Below, one piece after another: positions 46,701 to 54,304 of a stretch of 64,000 nucleotides of DNA. The DNA comes from Arachidicoccus terrestris (GTDB lineage: Bacteria > Bacteroidota > Bacteroidia > Chitinophagales > Chitinophagaceae), in contig NZ_CP083387.1 of the NCBI RefSeq assembly GCF_020042345.1, forward strand, positions 806,001-870,000, given 5' to 3'. Numbering within the stretch: the first letter of the stretch is position 1; every line of letters begins with the position of its first letter. The notes below the pieces were generated by a model, which saw only the letters and a program-made list of their open reading frames with translations, was not told the DNA's origin and made no database searches. A program made the translations under genes and the position numbers.

Positions 46701-46954
46701 TCATTGCCTGCCGTAGAAGTAATGTAATCCATGTTCTCAACACCATTGATCTGCTGTTCCAGCGGAACGATCACACTTTTAAGTACCACATCTGCATTAG
46801 CGCCGGCGTATTTGGCACGTACCTGAATGGTAGGCGGCGCGATATCCGGATATTGGGAAATGGGTAAGTTAAGAATCCCGATTATGCCCAGTATCACAAT
46901 CAATACGGAAATAACAGTAGCAAGAACAGGTCTTTTAACGAATAACTTTAACAT
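43784..46954 (-). CDS. RND efflux inner-membrane transporter (HAE1 family, AcrB-like)
   Basis: 1056 aa, twelve TM helices with two large periplasmic loops. Diagnostic features: the start KLFVKRPVLATVISVLIVILGI, YPDIAPPTIQVRAKYAGANADVV near residue 35, the proton-relay Asp pair in GIVVDDAIVVVEAV near 400, GAFLFVKLLGVSNNIYVQITLIMLIGLLAKNSILIVEYA near 925 and GTSAVGGMLIGTIFGVFITPVLF near 1010. It is a proton-driven exporter of drugs or other amphipathic compounds. It lies 43 bp after the membrane-fusion gene and 29 bp before the outer-membrane factor. Confidence 0.97.
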   Translation of the reverse strand: MLKLFVKRPVLATVISVLIVILGIIGILNLPISQYPDIAPPTIQVRAKYAGANADVVLKSVIVPLEQQINGVENMDYITSTAGNDGSATIQVIFKIGSDPNIAAVNVQNAVARATPQLPQEVTLAGVTVKKRQTSTLLAFSVYSENPSFDQTFLQNYADINIVPVIKRIQGVGDASASGQMDYSMRIWLNAPKMASYGLVPSDITAALKEQNIQAAPGQFGESSNQPFQYVIKYPGTLTDTSQFGDIVIRSDLRGRLLRLSDVAKIELGAYSYLTTSSTNGHPSVSIYVSQVAGSNAREVIRHTLEVMKDAEKAFPKGVHFAVLKNVDAFLTASIDKVIHTFVEAFILVFLVVFLFLQDFRSTLIPAISVPVAIIGTFFFLQLFGFTINLLTLFALILAIGIVVDDAIVVVEAVHAKLDEGYVSGRQASIDALGEISGAIISITLIMAAVFIPVSFIGGSAGMFYKQFGLTLAIAIVLSAINALTLSPALCALFLKSHHEKRPKRSFLQRFYVAFNTSFEKVTNRYVEAISFFNKKKWIPIGILVVFTAALYFIGRSTPTGFVPKEDLGSISCNIALPPAASLERTGIVTRKIAAIAATIPEIRDIMQETGRGRLSGSGNNYGMLVMSLVPWNQRHRDVEAIIQELFDKTAGIKEAEVKFYAPATIQGFGTTSGFSFQLQDKTGGDIARFYKISKDFLSDLSQRPEIQYATTSFNPNFPEYLMNVNVPKVKNAGLAVTDITSTMQGYFGGVYASNFNKFGQQFRVVVQASPEYRMTPESLNSIFVRTKSGQMVPITEFVSLSTVYSSQSITRFNLFNSISVNGSPNAGYSSGQAIAAIEQVARETLPPGFSYEYSGLSREEQHSGSQTIYVFLLCLIFVYLLLSAQYESYVLPLSVILTIPIGMFGAFLFVKLLGVSNNIYVQITLIMLIGLLAKNSILIVEYAVKRRRAGMAITEAAISGAKMRLRPILMTSFAFIFGLLPLMLTVGAGANANHSIGTSAVGGMLIGTIFGVFITPVLFIIFQSFQERLRKGRNEPGDILETQPATFISARQPEV

Positions 46955-46997
46955 AATGCTGAGAATAACGTCCCCGACTTAATTATGGACGGATGGT

Positions 46998-48149
46998 TTA
47001 TTTGTCTGTTGCGCTGATGGATTGCTGTAAAGAGATCATCCTGGGTTCAATCACCAGATTTTCTCTCAGGTTATCGATCCCGTCAGTCACGATACGGTCT
47101 CCCGGCTTCAGACCACTTTTGACGACATAAAACTTGCCGTTATTGGCCCTGTTGACACTGATGCTTACGGAAGAAACTTTATTATCCTCGTCCACCTTAT
47201 ACGCAAACAAGGCACCCTGAATCTGATAGGTCGCTTTTTGCGGGATCAGGATCGCATCCGGTATGGTGGTCGGCAGCCGTATAATCGCGCTGCTGCCATT
47301 GCGGATGATGCCGTTGGGGTTGGGGAATACGGCCCGCAGGTTAACGGCGCCCGTCTGGGCATTAATAAAGCCGCTGGCGGACTCAACCTTGCCTTTGTGG
47401 GAGAATATGCTCCCATTAGATAGAACCAGCATCGCCGGTGGCAGGGTGGCGAGCTTTTCCTGGATTGTCTTTCCCTTTGCTGAGGCAAAGAAATCCAGTT
47501 CCTGTTTTTCGTTGATAGAAAAATAACAGTAGATCTGTGAGATATTAGAGACGGTTGTCAGTGCGGTAGCGGTAGAACTCCCCACCAGACTGCCCACTTT
47601 AAAGGGAAGAATACCGATCACGCCACTCACAGGGCTATAAATAGACGTATAGCTTAAATTGATTTTTGCATTCTCGAGTGTCGCTTCTGCCTGCGAGAGT
47701 GCCGCCTTCTTTGCTTCGAGCGTAAACTTGGCGGATTTTAACTCATAGTCGCTGATAATGCCTTTTTCTACCAGCGGCTTTACCTTATTCACGTTCATAA
47801 CGGCCGCATCTACATCTGCCTTGGCAATATTTATATTGGCTTTGGCCGTTCTGACATCCTGCTCATATTGCGGCGCATCAATCTTAAACAGGAGTTGCCC
47901 TTTACGGACAGAAGCCCCTTCTTCCACATAGATCCCCGAAATGAATCCATCGATTTTAGGCCGGATCTCTACATTCTCTATACCCTGAATGGTGCCGGGA
48001 TAGTCGGCATATAATGTGGCCGTGTCGGACCGGATCTGAATAACAGAGTAGGTATTGGCAGTTATCTGGTGGCTTTTCTTAGCCTTGCTTTTACAGGAAA
48101 CGACACCGAGCAATGTAGAAACACATAAAAGCAATATGAATGGACGCAT
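46998..48149 (-). CDS. RND efflux periplasmic adaptor (membrane fusion protein)
   Basis: 383 aa. Lipobox LLGVVSCKSK. The lipoyl-type halves are seen as YPGTIQGIENVEIRPKIDGFISGIYVEEGASVRKGQLLFKID and INLSYTSIYSPVSGVIG, flanking an alpha-helical hairpin of ~80 residues. The C-terminus contains VKSGLKPGDRIVTDGIDNLREN. It bridges the inner-membrane pump and the outer-membrane channel. It is the first gene of the efflux operon, and a palindrome sits in its leader. Confidence 0.95.
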   Translation of the reverse strand: MRPFILLLCVSTLLGVVSCKSKAKKSHQITANTYSVIQIRSDTATLYADYPGTIQGIENVEIRPKIDGFISGIYVEEGASVRKGQLLFKIDAPQYEQDVRTAKANINIAKADVDAAVMNVNKVKPLVEKGIISDYELKSAKFTLEAKKAALSQAEATLENAKINLSYTSIYSPVSGVIGILPFKVGSLVGSSTATALTTVSNISQIYCYFSINEKQELDFFASAKGKTIQEKLATLPPAMLVLSNGSIFSHKGKVESASGFINAQTGAVNLRAVFPNPNGIIRNGSSAIIRLPTTIPDAILIPQKATYQIQGALFAYKVDEDNKVSSVSISVNRANNGKFYVVKSGLKPGDRIVTDGIDNLRENLVIEPRMISLQQSISATDK

Positions 48150-48173
48150 AAGAAAATAAATATATTATATAAA

Positions 48174-48185
48174 TTTACATGTAAA
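48174..48185. promoter_or_regulatory. 12-bp palindrome, candidate operator of the efflux operon
   Basis: TTTACATGTAAA is a perfect palindrome 24 bp upstream of the adaptor start codon. A TA-rich -7-like box (TATTTTTA, minus strand, 48182-48189) overlaps it. TetR/AcrR-type repressors often sit at such sites. No regulator gene is adjacent in this window. Confidence 0.4.
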
Positions 48186-48540
48186 AATACAAAGGAGAAA
48201 TCCTGCAGTAAAAACCGAACTTTGATAGGATTTAACTGTTCAGGTTTAATGTGTCTTTCTGCTCCTGAAGGTTTTCTTTGAAAGATCCATAACGGTCTCA
48301 ATGGAGCCTGCTGATGCGGTAAACTTTATTGATAATAAGATATAATCTTTAAGACAGAATTGCATAAAAACAACAGCATTTCTGACGTTAAGACAGTCTG
48401 CATCAATAATTTATGCCAATATTGCACATTTTCCATATTTGTATATTTATTGTTGTTGGAGTAAAAGTCACCTTAAAAAAGCGTAAGCATCTGACTGAGT
48501 CTGTGAACAAACCTTAAAACAGGTTTAGCATTAGAGTCTT

Positions 48541-48548
48541 TAACTTTG
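48541..48548 (+). promoter_or_regulatory. -7 box of clpB
   Basis: TAACTTTG is an exact TAnnTTTG match, 40 bp before the ATG at 48589. No heat-shock-type CIRCE element was seen. Confidence 0.5.
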
Positions 48549-48588
48549 ATAGGCGGCTCAAAAAAAAATCAAAAAGAATTAAATAAGC

Positions 48589-51198
48589 ATGAATCCAAAT
48601 AATTATACGATTAAGGCACAGGAGCTGATTCAGGCAGCTCAACAGATTGCCTACAACAACAATGACCTGAATATTGAGACCAATCACCTTTTACTGGCCC
48701 TGCTCAATGAAAAGGAAAGTACGATCGAATTTCTGCTAAAGAAAAATGACATCAATATTCCCTATGCAGAAACCAAGGCCACGGAATCTTTGACCAGGCT
48801 GCCTAAGGCCGCCAGCGGTGAGCCTGCCCAGCAGGTCGGCCGGGAAATGAACAATACGCTCTTGCGTGCGGCTAAGGATATCAGTCAATTCGGAGACGAA
48901 TTCATCAATCCGGAGCATTTATTATTGGCACTTGTACAGGGCAACGATGATACAGCCAAATTGCTCAAAGATGCAGGCCTTACCGAAAAGGGGCTGATCG
49001 CCGCCATTAAAGACCTGCGTAAGGGAGGTACCGTGAATTCACAGACGGCTTCCCAGGAAGTCGGCTCTCTGAAAAAATATGCCAAGAACCTCAATGAACT
49101 GGCGCAGGCCGGCAAATTGGATCCGGTCATCGGCCGTGACGAAGAGATCCGCCGGACGCTGCATATCCTTTCCAGGAGGTCCAAAAACAATCCGATCCTG
49201 GTGGGGGAACCGGGGGTCGGTAAGACGGCTATCGTGGAAGGACTGGCACACCGTATTATTAACGGGGATGTGCCCGAGAACCTGAAAACGAAGATTATTT
49301 ACGGGTTGGACATGGGGCTACTGATTGCCGGCGCAAAATATAAAGGTGAATTTGAAGAGCGCCTGAAGGGTGTTATCAAAGATGTCGCTACCAGCGATGG
49401 GGAAATCATTCTTTTTATCGACGAGATCCATACGCTGGTCGGTGCGGGCGGTGGAGAAGGCGCGATGGATGCCGCCAATATCCTGAAACCTGCCCTGGCC
49501 AGAGGCGAACTCAGAGCCATTGGTGCGACTACGCTGAATGAATACCAGAAATTCTTTGAAAAAGACAAAGCCCTCGAGCGCCGTTTCCAGAAAGTCATGG
49601 TGGATGAACCTTCCATCGAAGACGCAGTATCCATCCTCAGAGGATTGAAAGAGCGTTATGAGACCCATCATCATGTGCTGATCAAGGATGAAGCCATTAT
49701 CGCCGCTGTAGAGCTATCTAACAGATATATCACCGACCGTTTTTTGCCGGATAAGGCCATTGACTTAATTGATGAGAGTGCCGCCAAGCTGCGCCTGGAA
49801 ATGAACTCCATGCCAGAGGAGCTGGATGAATTGGAAAGAAGGATCCGTCAACTGGAGATTGAAAGAGAGGCCATCAAAAGAGAGAACGATAAGGCGAAGC
49901 TCGGTGAGCTCAACACCAATATCGGGAACCTGATGGTGGAGCGGGATACCTATAAGGCCAAATGGCAACAGGAGAAGGAAGTCGTTGAGAAAATGCAGAA
50001 TGCCAAGGCAGCTATTGACACGCTCAAGGTGGAAGCCGAAAAAGCCGAAAGAGAAGGGGACTATGGTAAAGTCGCTGAGATCCGCTATGGCAAGATCAAG
50101 GAACAACAGGAAATCATTGACCAGACGGCCCATCTCCTGTCTGATATCTCCGAAAAAAGACTGCTGAAAGAAGAAGTAGACGCAGAGGATATCGCTGAAA
50201 ATGTGGCAAAAGCCACCGGCATTCCGGTCAGCAGAATGCTCCAGAGCGAAAAGGATAAGTTATTGCAGCTGGAAGATCACCTCCATCAAAGAGTTGTTGG
50301 CCAGGAAGAGGCCATTACTGCCGTGTCCGATGCGATCCGCAGGAGCAGGGCGGGGCTGGGTGATCCCAAAAAGCCGATCGGTTCTTTTATTTTTCTGGGG
50401 ACAACCGGTGTGGGTAAAACCGAGCTGGCCAAAGCACTGGCAGAATTCCTGTTCGATGATGAATCGATGATGACCCGGATCGACATGAGTGAATACCAGG
50501 AGAAACACAGTGTTTCCAGGCTGGTAGGGGCGCCTCCCGGCTACGTAGGATATGAAGAAGGCGGTCAGCTGACAGAAGCCGTACGCCGTAAACCTTATAG
50601 TGTCGTATTATTCGATGAGATTGAAAAAGCGCATCCCGATGTCTTTAATATCCTTTTACAGGTACTGGACGACGGGCACTTAACCGATAACAAGGGCCGG
50701 GTGGTCAATTTTAAAAATACCATCATTATCATGACCAGTAATATGGGCAGCCATTTAATCCAGGAGGCGTTTGAAAATCACAGCGATGATATTGATAAAG
50801 CAGAAGAGATCGCCAAAGATGAGGTCATGAATCTGCTAAAGGAAAATATCCGGCCTGAGTTTCTGAACCGTATTGATGAAATCGTGATGTTCCATCCACT
50901 ACTTAAAAAGGAGATCCGCAATATCATACACATCCAGCTTAAACAGCTGAAAAAACAGATCGCGGCAGGTGGTATCCATATCGATTTCAGCGATTACGTG
51001 ATCGATTATCTGGCAGAAAACGGTTATGACGTGCAATTTGGCGCCAGGCCGTTGAAAAGGTTTATCCAGAAGGCCATTGTCAACCCGCTCAGCAAGAAAA
51101 TACTGGCCGGTGAGATCGACAAAGACCACCCTGTACTGGTAGACGTCTTTGACGGTATCGTTGTCTTCAGAAATGAGGAGACGGTGAAGGAAAAATAA
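48589..51198 (+). CDS. clpB: ATP-dependent chaperone ClpB
   Basis: 869 aa, full length. Two Clp N repeats (residues 1-150), NBD1 with Walker A GEPGVGKT near 206 and Walker [11 protein letters not shown] near 278, a coiled-coil middle domain (~410-525) and NBD2 with Walker [15 protein letters not shown] near 603 and Walker [13 protein letters not shown] near 672. The C-terminal end [28 protein letters not shown] is typical. It disaggregates proteins together with DnaK. It has its own promoter and terminator. The terminator T-run is interrupted by an insertion sequence. Confidence 0.97.
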   Translation: MNPNNYTIKAQELIQAAQQIAYNNNDLNIETNHLLLALLNEKESTIEFLLKKNDINIPYAETKATESLTRLPKAASGEPAQQVGREMNNTLLRAAKDISQFGDEFINPEHLLLALVQGNDDTAKLLKDAGLTEKGLIAAIKDLRKGGTVNSQTASQEVGSLKKYAKNLNELAQAGKLDPVIGRDEEIRRTLHILSRRSKNNPILVGEPGVGKTAIVEGLAHRIINGDVPENLKTKIIYGLDMGLLIAGAKYKGEFEERLKGVIKDVATSDGEIILFIDEIHTLVGAGGGEGAMDAANILKPALARGELRAIGATTLNEYQKFFEKDKALERRFQKVMVDEPSIEDAVSILRGLKERYETHHHVLIKDEAIIAAVELSNRYITDRFLPDKAIDLIDESAAKLRLEMNSMPEELDELERRIRQLEIEREAIKRENDKAKLGELNTNIGNLMVERDTYKAKWQQEKEVVEKMQNAKAAIDTLKVEAEKAEREGDYGKVAEIRYGKIKEQQEIIDQTAHLLSDISEKRLLKEEVDAEDIAENVAKATGIPVSRMLQSEKDKLLQLEDHLHQRVVGQEEAITAVSDAIRRSRAGLGDPKKPIGSFIFLGTTGVGKTELAKALAEFLFDDESMMTRIDMSEYQEKHSVSRLVGAPPGYVGYEEGGQLTEAVRRKPYSVVLFDEIEKAHPDVFNILLQVLDDGHLTDNKGRVVNFKNTIIIMTSNMGSHLIQEAFENHSDDIDKAEEIAKDEVMNLLKENIRPEFLNRIDEIVMFHPLLKKEIRNIIHIQLKQLKKQIAAGGIHIDFSDYVIDYLAENGYDVQFGARPLKRFIQKAIVNPLSKKILAGEIDKDHPVLVDVFDGIVVFRNEETVKEK

Positions 51199-51237
51199 AT
51201 ATATGGTGAAAGACCGTAAGAAATAATGATGCTGCAA

Positions 51238-51262
51238 GCGCCTGATGGAAATCATCAGGCGT
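51238..51262 (+). terminator. clpB terminator hairpin, left copy (T-run interrupted)
   Basis: ACGCCTGAT-type hairpin: arms CGCCTGAT and ATCAGGCG around GGAA-type loop. It lies 39 bp after the clpB stop. Only CTT follows before the insertion sequence begins at 51266, so its U-tract has been broken. An identical 25-bp copy is at 53012-53036. Confidence 0.7.
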
Positions 51263-51273
51263 CTTTAGTTTGG

Positions 51274-52623
51274 CTAATTTCTGGCATAAAAGAAGGAGGA
51301 AAATGAGGGATTTGCCATTTTTTCGCACTTCGATAATTTTTTTTCAATGTTCACGAAGTCGGAAAAATTAATATTTACACTTTGCGCCCAATTTTCAACT
51401 CTACATCTATTTATAATATCACCAGTAGTAACCCTTTGCTTTTTAATATTTACGTACCATTTAGGCCCAGGGAGTTGTTTTTTTGATTTGGACTGCTGCT
51501 GTTTGTGCGATGCCAGTATCATCATAGCATAACATGCGGATACAAATGCCGGAACTTTTGCTACCGCAGTTTTTTCCCGGATTTGTGCCTGACCACATCC
51601 CATTAATGTTTTCTGATCTCTAAAGCCGACTTCTATCTCCCATCTTCTAATATAAGCCTGGACCTGCAGGAAAATATCTATCTCTTGATTGGTTGATATT
51701 AAATAGGCGGGAGCACGATACAGTAATTTTGATTTTTTGGTGAGCCTATAGGAAACTGGCCTGATAATGATCAGCATTAAGTCTCTCTTACCTGATTTTC
51801 GCCAGCGTATATCTTTTACAACTTTCACATTGAATGTACGCATCTTTCCTGCAGCCCATGCTTCAACCTGCTGATAAGGATAGTCATCGCTTTGTCGGAT
51901 TTGTTCTGGTGTGGGGAGCTCTTCTCCATAATATCGTTTACGTCCCTTTCCTGATTGTTGCTCTTCTGGTAGAGCATAAATTTTTGAATCCTTCCTTATG
52001 CGGCCAATGAGTTCTACATTTTCTGGAAGTTGCCTTAAAACAGTTCCATTCGTGTAACTGCCGTCCACGCTCAGGATAAGTTTTTTATTTTTATAGCCAT
52101 CGTCATCTAAGCACTTTCTCAAGGCTATGACACGCTGGACGCCTACTTCGCTCATTTTTTCTTTCTTCTGTCTTTCCCGGTATAGTGCTACTTCCTGGTC
52201 GGTCGCATTTTTTGACGGCTTCTTGGTGGGAGGACAATGTTTGAAGTCTACCGGGATGGCCCTTGATGGACCGCAGAGGTCTTTTTCAATGAGCGATAAA
52301 GAGAGTTGAACAAATCGTTGGCCCCAAATGAAATTATTACAAAACGGGGGGCCAAGTGGATCCCTTAGCCATCCGGTCCCTGATATTTTCTTCCCTCTCT
52401 TCCTTAACAGGGTATCGTCCATGTGTGCATAAATAAAATCGCCTTTCTTTCTATTTTGATACACGACCTCCTTTCTAACTTCAGAAAAAATTGCATTCAT
52501 ATCCATTCTTTCACCCTTAAATATTCGATAGGCCGCACTCCAGTCCTTAAACTGATTCCCACTTGCTGTTAACATCCCTGTTATCGTACAACGTCCAATA
52601 CATGAAATAACTCCGTGAGACAA
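51274..52623 (-). CDS. Transposase, IS4-superfamily (YREK motif)
   Basis: 449 aa, DDE transposase. First Asp candidate in GDFIYAHMDDTLLRKRG near 65; the second in LILSVDGSYTNGTVL near 195; the third region is YIRRWEIEVGFRDQK near 350, which fits the Y-(2)-R-(3)-E-(6)-K signature of the IS4 superfamily exactly. No internal stop is present, so the enzyme may be active. The gene reads against clpB. An AbrB-like gene precedes it by 77 bp. Confidence 0.85.
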   Translation of the reverse strand: MSHGVISCIGRCTITGMLTASGNQFKDWSAAYRIFKGERMDMNAIFSEVRKEVVYQNRKKGDFIYAHMDDTLLRKRGKKISGTGWLRDPLGPPFCNNFIWGQRFVQLSLSLIEKDLCGPSRAIPVDFKHCPPTKKPSKNATDQEVALYRERQKKEKMSEVGVQRVIALRKCLDDDGYKNKKLILSVDGSYTNGTVLRQLPENVELIGRIRKDSKIYALPEEQQSGKGRKRYYGEELPTPEQIRQSDDYPYQQVEAWAAGKMRTFNVKVVKDIRWRKSGKRDLMLIIIRPVSYRLTKKSKLLYRAPAYLISTNQEIDIFLQVQAYIRRWEIEVGFRDQKTLMGCGQAQIREKTAVAKVPAFVSACYAMMILASHKQQQSKSKKQLPGPKWYVNIKKQRVTTGDIINRCRVENWAQSVNINFSDFVNIEKKLSKCEKMANPSFSSFFYARN

Positions 52624-52700
52624 ATCGCGAGCTCTCTGAAAAGTTCTGGATTGCTTGAAAGCTGTTATACATCTATCGAATAATTCATTAAAGCAAGCAA

Positions 52701-52910
52701 CTACTCCTTCTTTTTGGGGAGTTTTTTTTTAAGATCTTTTACGGATTCATCACTACGCTGAAGTACTAGGCGCTGGTGATCATCTATCACCCACTCAACA
52801 ATCTCTCCTTGCTTAAATTCTATTGCCTGAGCCACGGCAGCTGGAAAATTTACATACCATTGCTCACTCTTTGCTCTTTTTATTATCTGAATTTTAGTTG
52901 GATATCCCAT
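52701..52910 (-). CDS. AbrB/MazE-like small protein within the insertion sequence
   Basis: 69 aa. The segment IQIIKRAKSEQWYVNFPAAVAQAIEFKQGEIVEW fits a SpoVT/AbrB swapped-hairpin DNA-binding fold (the typical v..P..v...l.l..Gd.v.w pattern). A Lys-rich tail follows (KDLKKKLPKKKE). It lies inside the inverted repeats, directly upstream of the transposase on the same strand, so it is a passenger or regulatory gene of the element and not an independent antitoxin. No toxin partner is present. Confidence 0.65.
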   Translation of the reverse strand: MGYPTKIQIIKRAKSEQWYVNFPAAVAQAIEFKQGEIVEWVIDDHQRLVLQRSDESVKDLKKKLPKKKE

Positions 52911-53011
52911 ATCTAGTCGTTTAACTAGATATAAAGATCACAAAAAATAGCAATATAACCAACTAAATTGCTATTTTTTTTTGCCTTATCTAGAAAAAGG
53001 CCAAACTAGAG

Positions 53012-53036
53012 GCGCCTGATGGAAATCATCAGGCGT
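53012..53036 (+). terminator. clpB terminator hairpin, right copy (intact T-run)
   Basis: Identical over 25 bp to 51238-51262 (arms CGCCTGAT/ATCAGGCG) and followed by TTTTTATTTT, a proper U-tract. It probably represents the original end of the clpB terminator, now separated from clpB by the insertion sequence. Confidence 0.75.
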
Positions 53037-53061
53037 TTTTATTTTGGAATAGTCGCATCCT

Positions 53062-53116
53062 TTGTTCACGTTTTTTCCTTGTTCACGTAACGTGAACAAG
53101 GAAAAAACGTGAACAA
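53062..53116. repeat. Perfect 55-bp palindrome (27-bp arms, 1-bp centre)
   Basis: The arms 53062-53088 and 53090-53116 are exact reverse complements around A53089. Each arm holds two copies of TTGTTCACGT joined by TTTTTTCC. It lies in the gap between the duplicated clpB terminator and the phosphoesterase gene. As RNA it would form a very long stem; as DNA it could extrude a cruciform. It is unlike the terminators elsewhere in the window. Confidence 0.85.
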
Positions 53117-53346
53117 GAAAGAAAGCAGGGGTAATAAACTGTGCCTCTGAAATGCGAAAGGAACAATAGGAAGATCGGTAAACGGGAACCCATTCCTACG
53201 GGCGGGACAGATGAAATAATCGCACCCGGGATAAATAATTTTCCCAATTGAATCAACCTTTTTAATTTTGAAAGAGTTCTTACCCGATTCAAGGTCACTC
53301 TTCTCTTCAAAATACAAAAACCGACGTACAATTAAAAAAATAAGCT
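53117..53346. other. Intergenic region before the phosphoesterase gene
   Basis: 230 bp without a recognised gene or strong promoter box. A short minus frame that overlaps the palindrome (53066-53317) is treated as a by-product of it. Confidence 0.4.
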
Positions 53347-54249
53347 ATGATGAAAGTAAATCACCTGATATATCTCTGCATACTTGCGCTGTTCGCATCA
53401 ACAGTCAATGCGCAGCTTAACGCCCCGGTCATCCGGTTCGGGCTTATTGCAGATCCGCAGTATGCCAATGTCGATCCACAGGGAAGCAGGTTTTACCGCA
53501 ACTCTCTACCTAAGCTGGACACCGCTGTTGCCGCGTTCAATCAACAAAAGCTGCCCTTTATCATCAATTTAGGCGATATCACTGACCGGAATCCTAAGGA
53601 TCTGGATACGGTTCTATTTACGATCAGCAAGTATAGGGGTAAAGTATATACCACCACCGGGAACCACGACTATACACATATAACAGACAACCAGTCCTTA
53701 TATAAAAAACTGCAAATGCCGGCTGCCTATTACGCCTTTAACAAGGGCAATTGGCGCTTTATCATGCTCAACACAAATGAAGTCGCTTCTTATTCAAACA
53801 TCTCCGGCACACCTAAGGAAAAAGAGCTGCAGCAAATGTTGCAGCAAATAAAAGAAAACAACGGCAAAAATGGTTATCCGTACAATGGAGGTATCAGCAA
53901 AAAGCAATTGCAGTGGCTGGAGCAGCAACTGAGAAATGCCGAGAGAAAAAAAGAAAATGTACTGGTGTTTTCTCACCATCCCCTGGGATGCGCTGTCGGC
54001 TTAACCGCCCTCAATGATCAGGAAATCACTTCCGTGATCCGGCAATACAGCTGCGTAAAGGCCCTCATTTCCGGTCATCATCATGCGGGTGCATTTTGCC
54101 ATATAGGTTCAATTCCCTGTATCGTTGTGGAAGGCATGGTGGAAACGGCGGACCAGAATTCCTACGGTACTGTTACATTATACCCGGACCGGATCGTTCT
54201 GGATGGCCAGGGAAGAATGACTTCCCGAACAATTAAGCTGACAGATTAG
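53347..54249 (+). CDS. Calcineurin-like metallophosphoesterase, exported
   Basis: 300 aa with a signal peptide (MMKVNHLIYLCILALFASTVNAQ). The metallophosphoesterase motifs are in order: FGLIADPQYAN near 32 (D-x-[HQ]), INLGDITDRN near 77, TTTGNHDYTH near 103, VFSHHPLG near 218 and ISGHHHAGAF near 244. The form resembles Mn-dependent ADP-ribose/CDP-alcohol diphosphatase-like enzymes. It is periplasmic or secreted, with an unknown substrate. It converges on the ROK kinase gene of the sialic-acid cluster. Confidence 0.9.
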   Translation: MMKVNHLIYLCILALFASTVNAQLNAPVIRFGLIADPQYANVDPQGSRFYRNSLPKLDTAVAAFNQQKLPFIINLGDITDRNPKDLDTVLFTISKYRGKVYTTTGNHDYTHITDNQSLYKKLQMPAAYYAFNKGNWRFIMLNTNEVASYSNISGTPKEKELQQMLQQIKENNGKNGYPYNGGISKKQLQWLEQQLRNAERKKENVLVFSHHPLGCAVGLTALNDQEITSVIRQYSCVKALISGHHHAGAFCHIGSIPCIVVEGMVETADQNSYGTVTLYPDRIVLDGQGRMTSRTIKLTD

Positions 54250-54304
54250 TAGCAGATTCGGGGAAAGAGGCAATCCCCTCCTTCCCTCACTGATGCAAAT
54301 CGAC

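Larger units (their letters stand above)
48150..48588. other. Divergent intergenic region between efflux operon and clpB
   Basis: 439 bp containing the efflux palindrome near the left end and the clpB promoter near the right end. No gene is recognised in the remaining ~300 bp. Confidence 0.5.
51266..53008. mobile_element. IS4-superfamily insertion sequence with accessory AbrB-like ORF (1743 bp)
   Basis: Imperfect terminal inverted repeats of ~17 bp: TAGTTTGGC-N3-TTTCT at the left end, and its complement at 52992-53008. The transposase stop is 8 bp from the left end. A second small ORF lies upstream of it on the same strand. The element sits between two copies of the clpB terminator hairpin, which could be an approximately 28-30 bp target duplication (see findings). 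Exact ends are inferred from the repeats. Confidence 0.72.

Noticed and set aside
52701-52910. AbrB-like ORF as part of a toxin-antitoxin pair
   Set aside because: No toxin gene is adjacent and the ORF sits within the insertion-sequence ends, so a passenger or regulatory role fits better.
53066-53317. 83-codon minus frame downstream of the palindrome
   Set aside because: Part of it is made of the palindrome itself and the sequence has no protein features.
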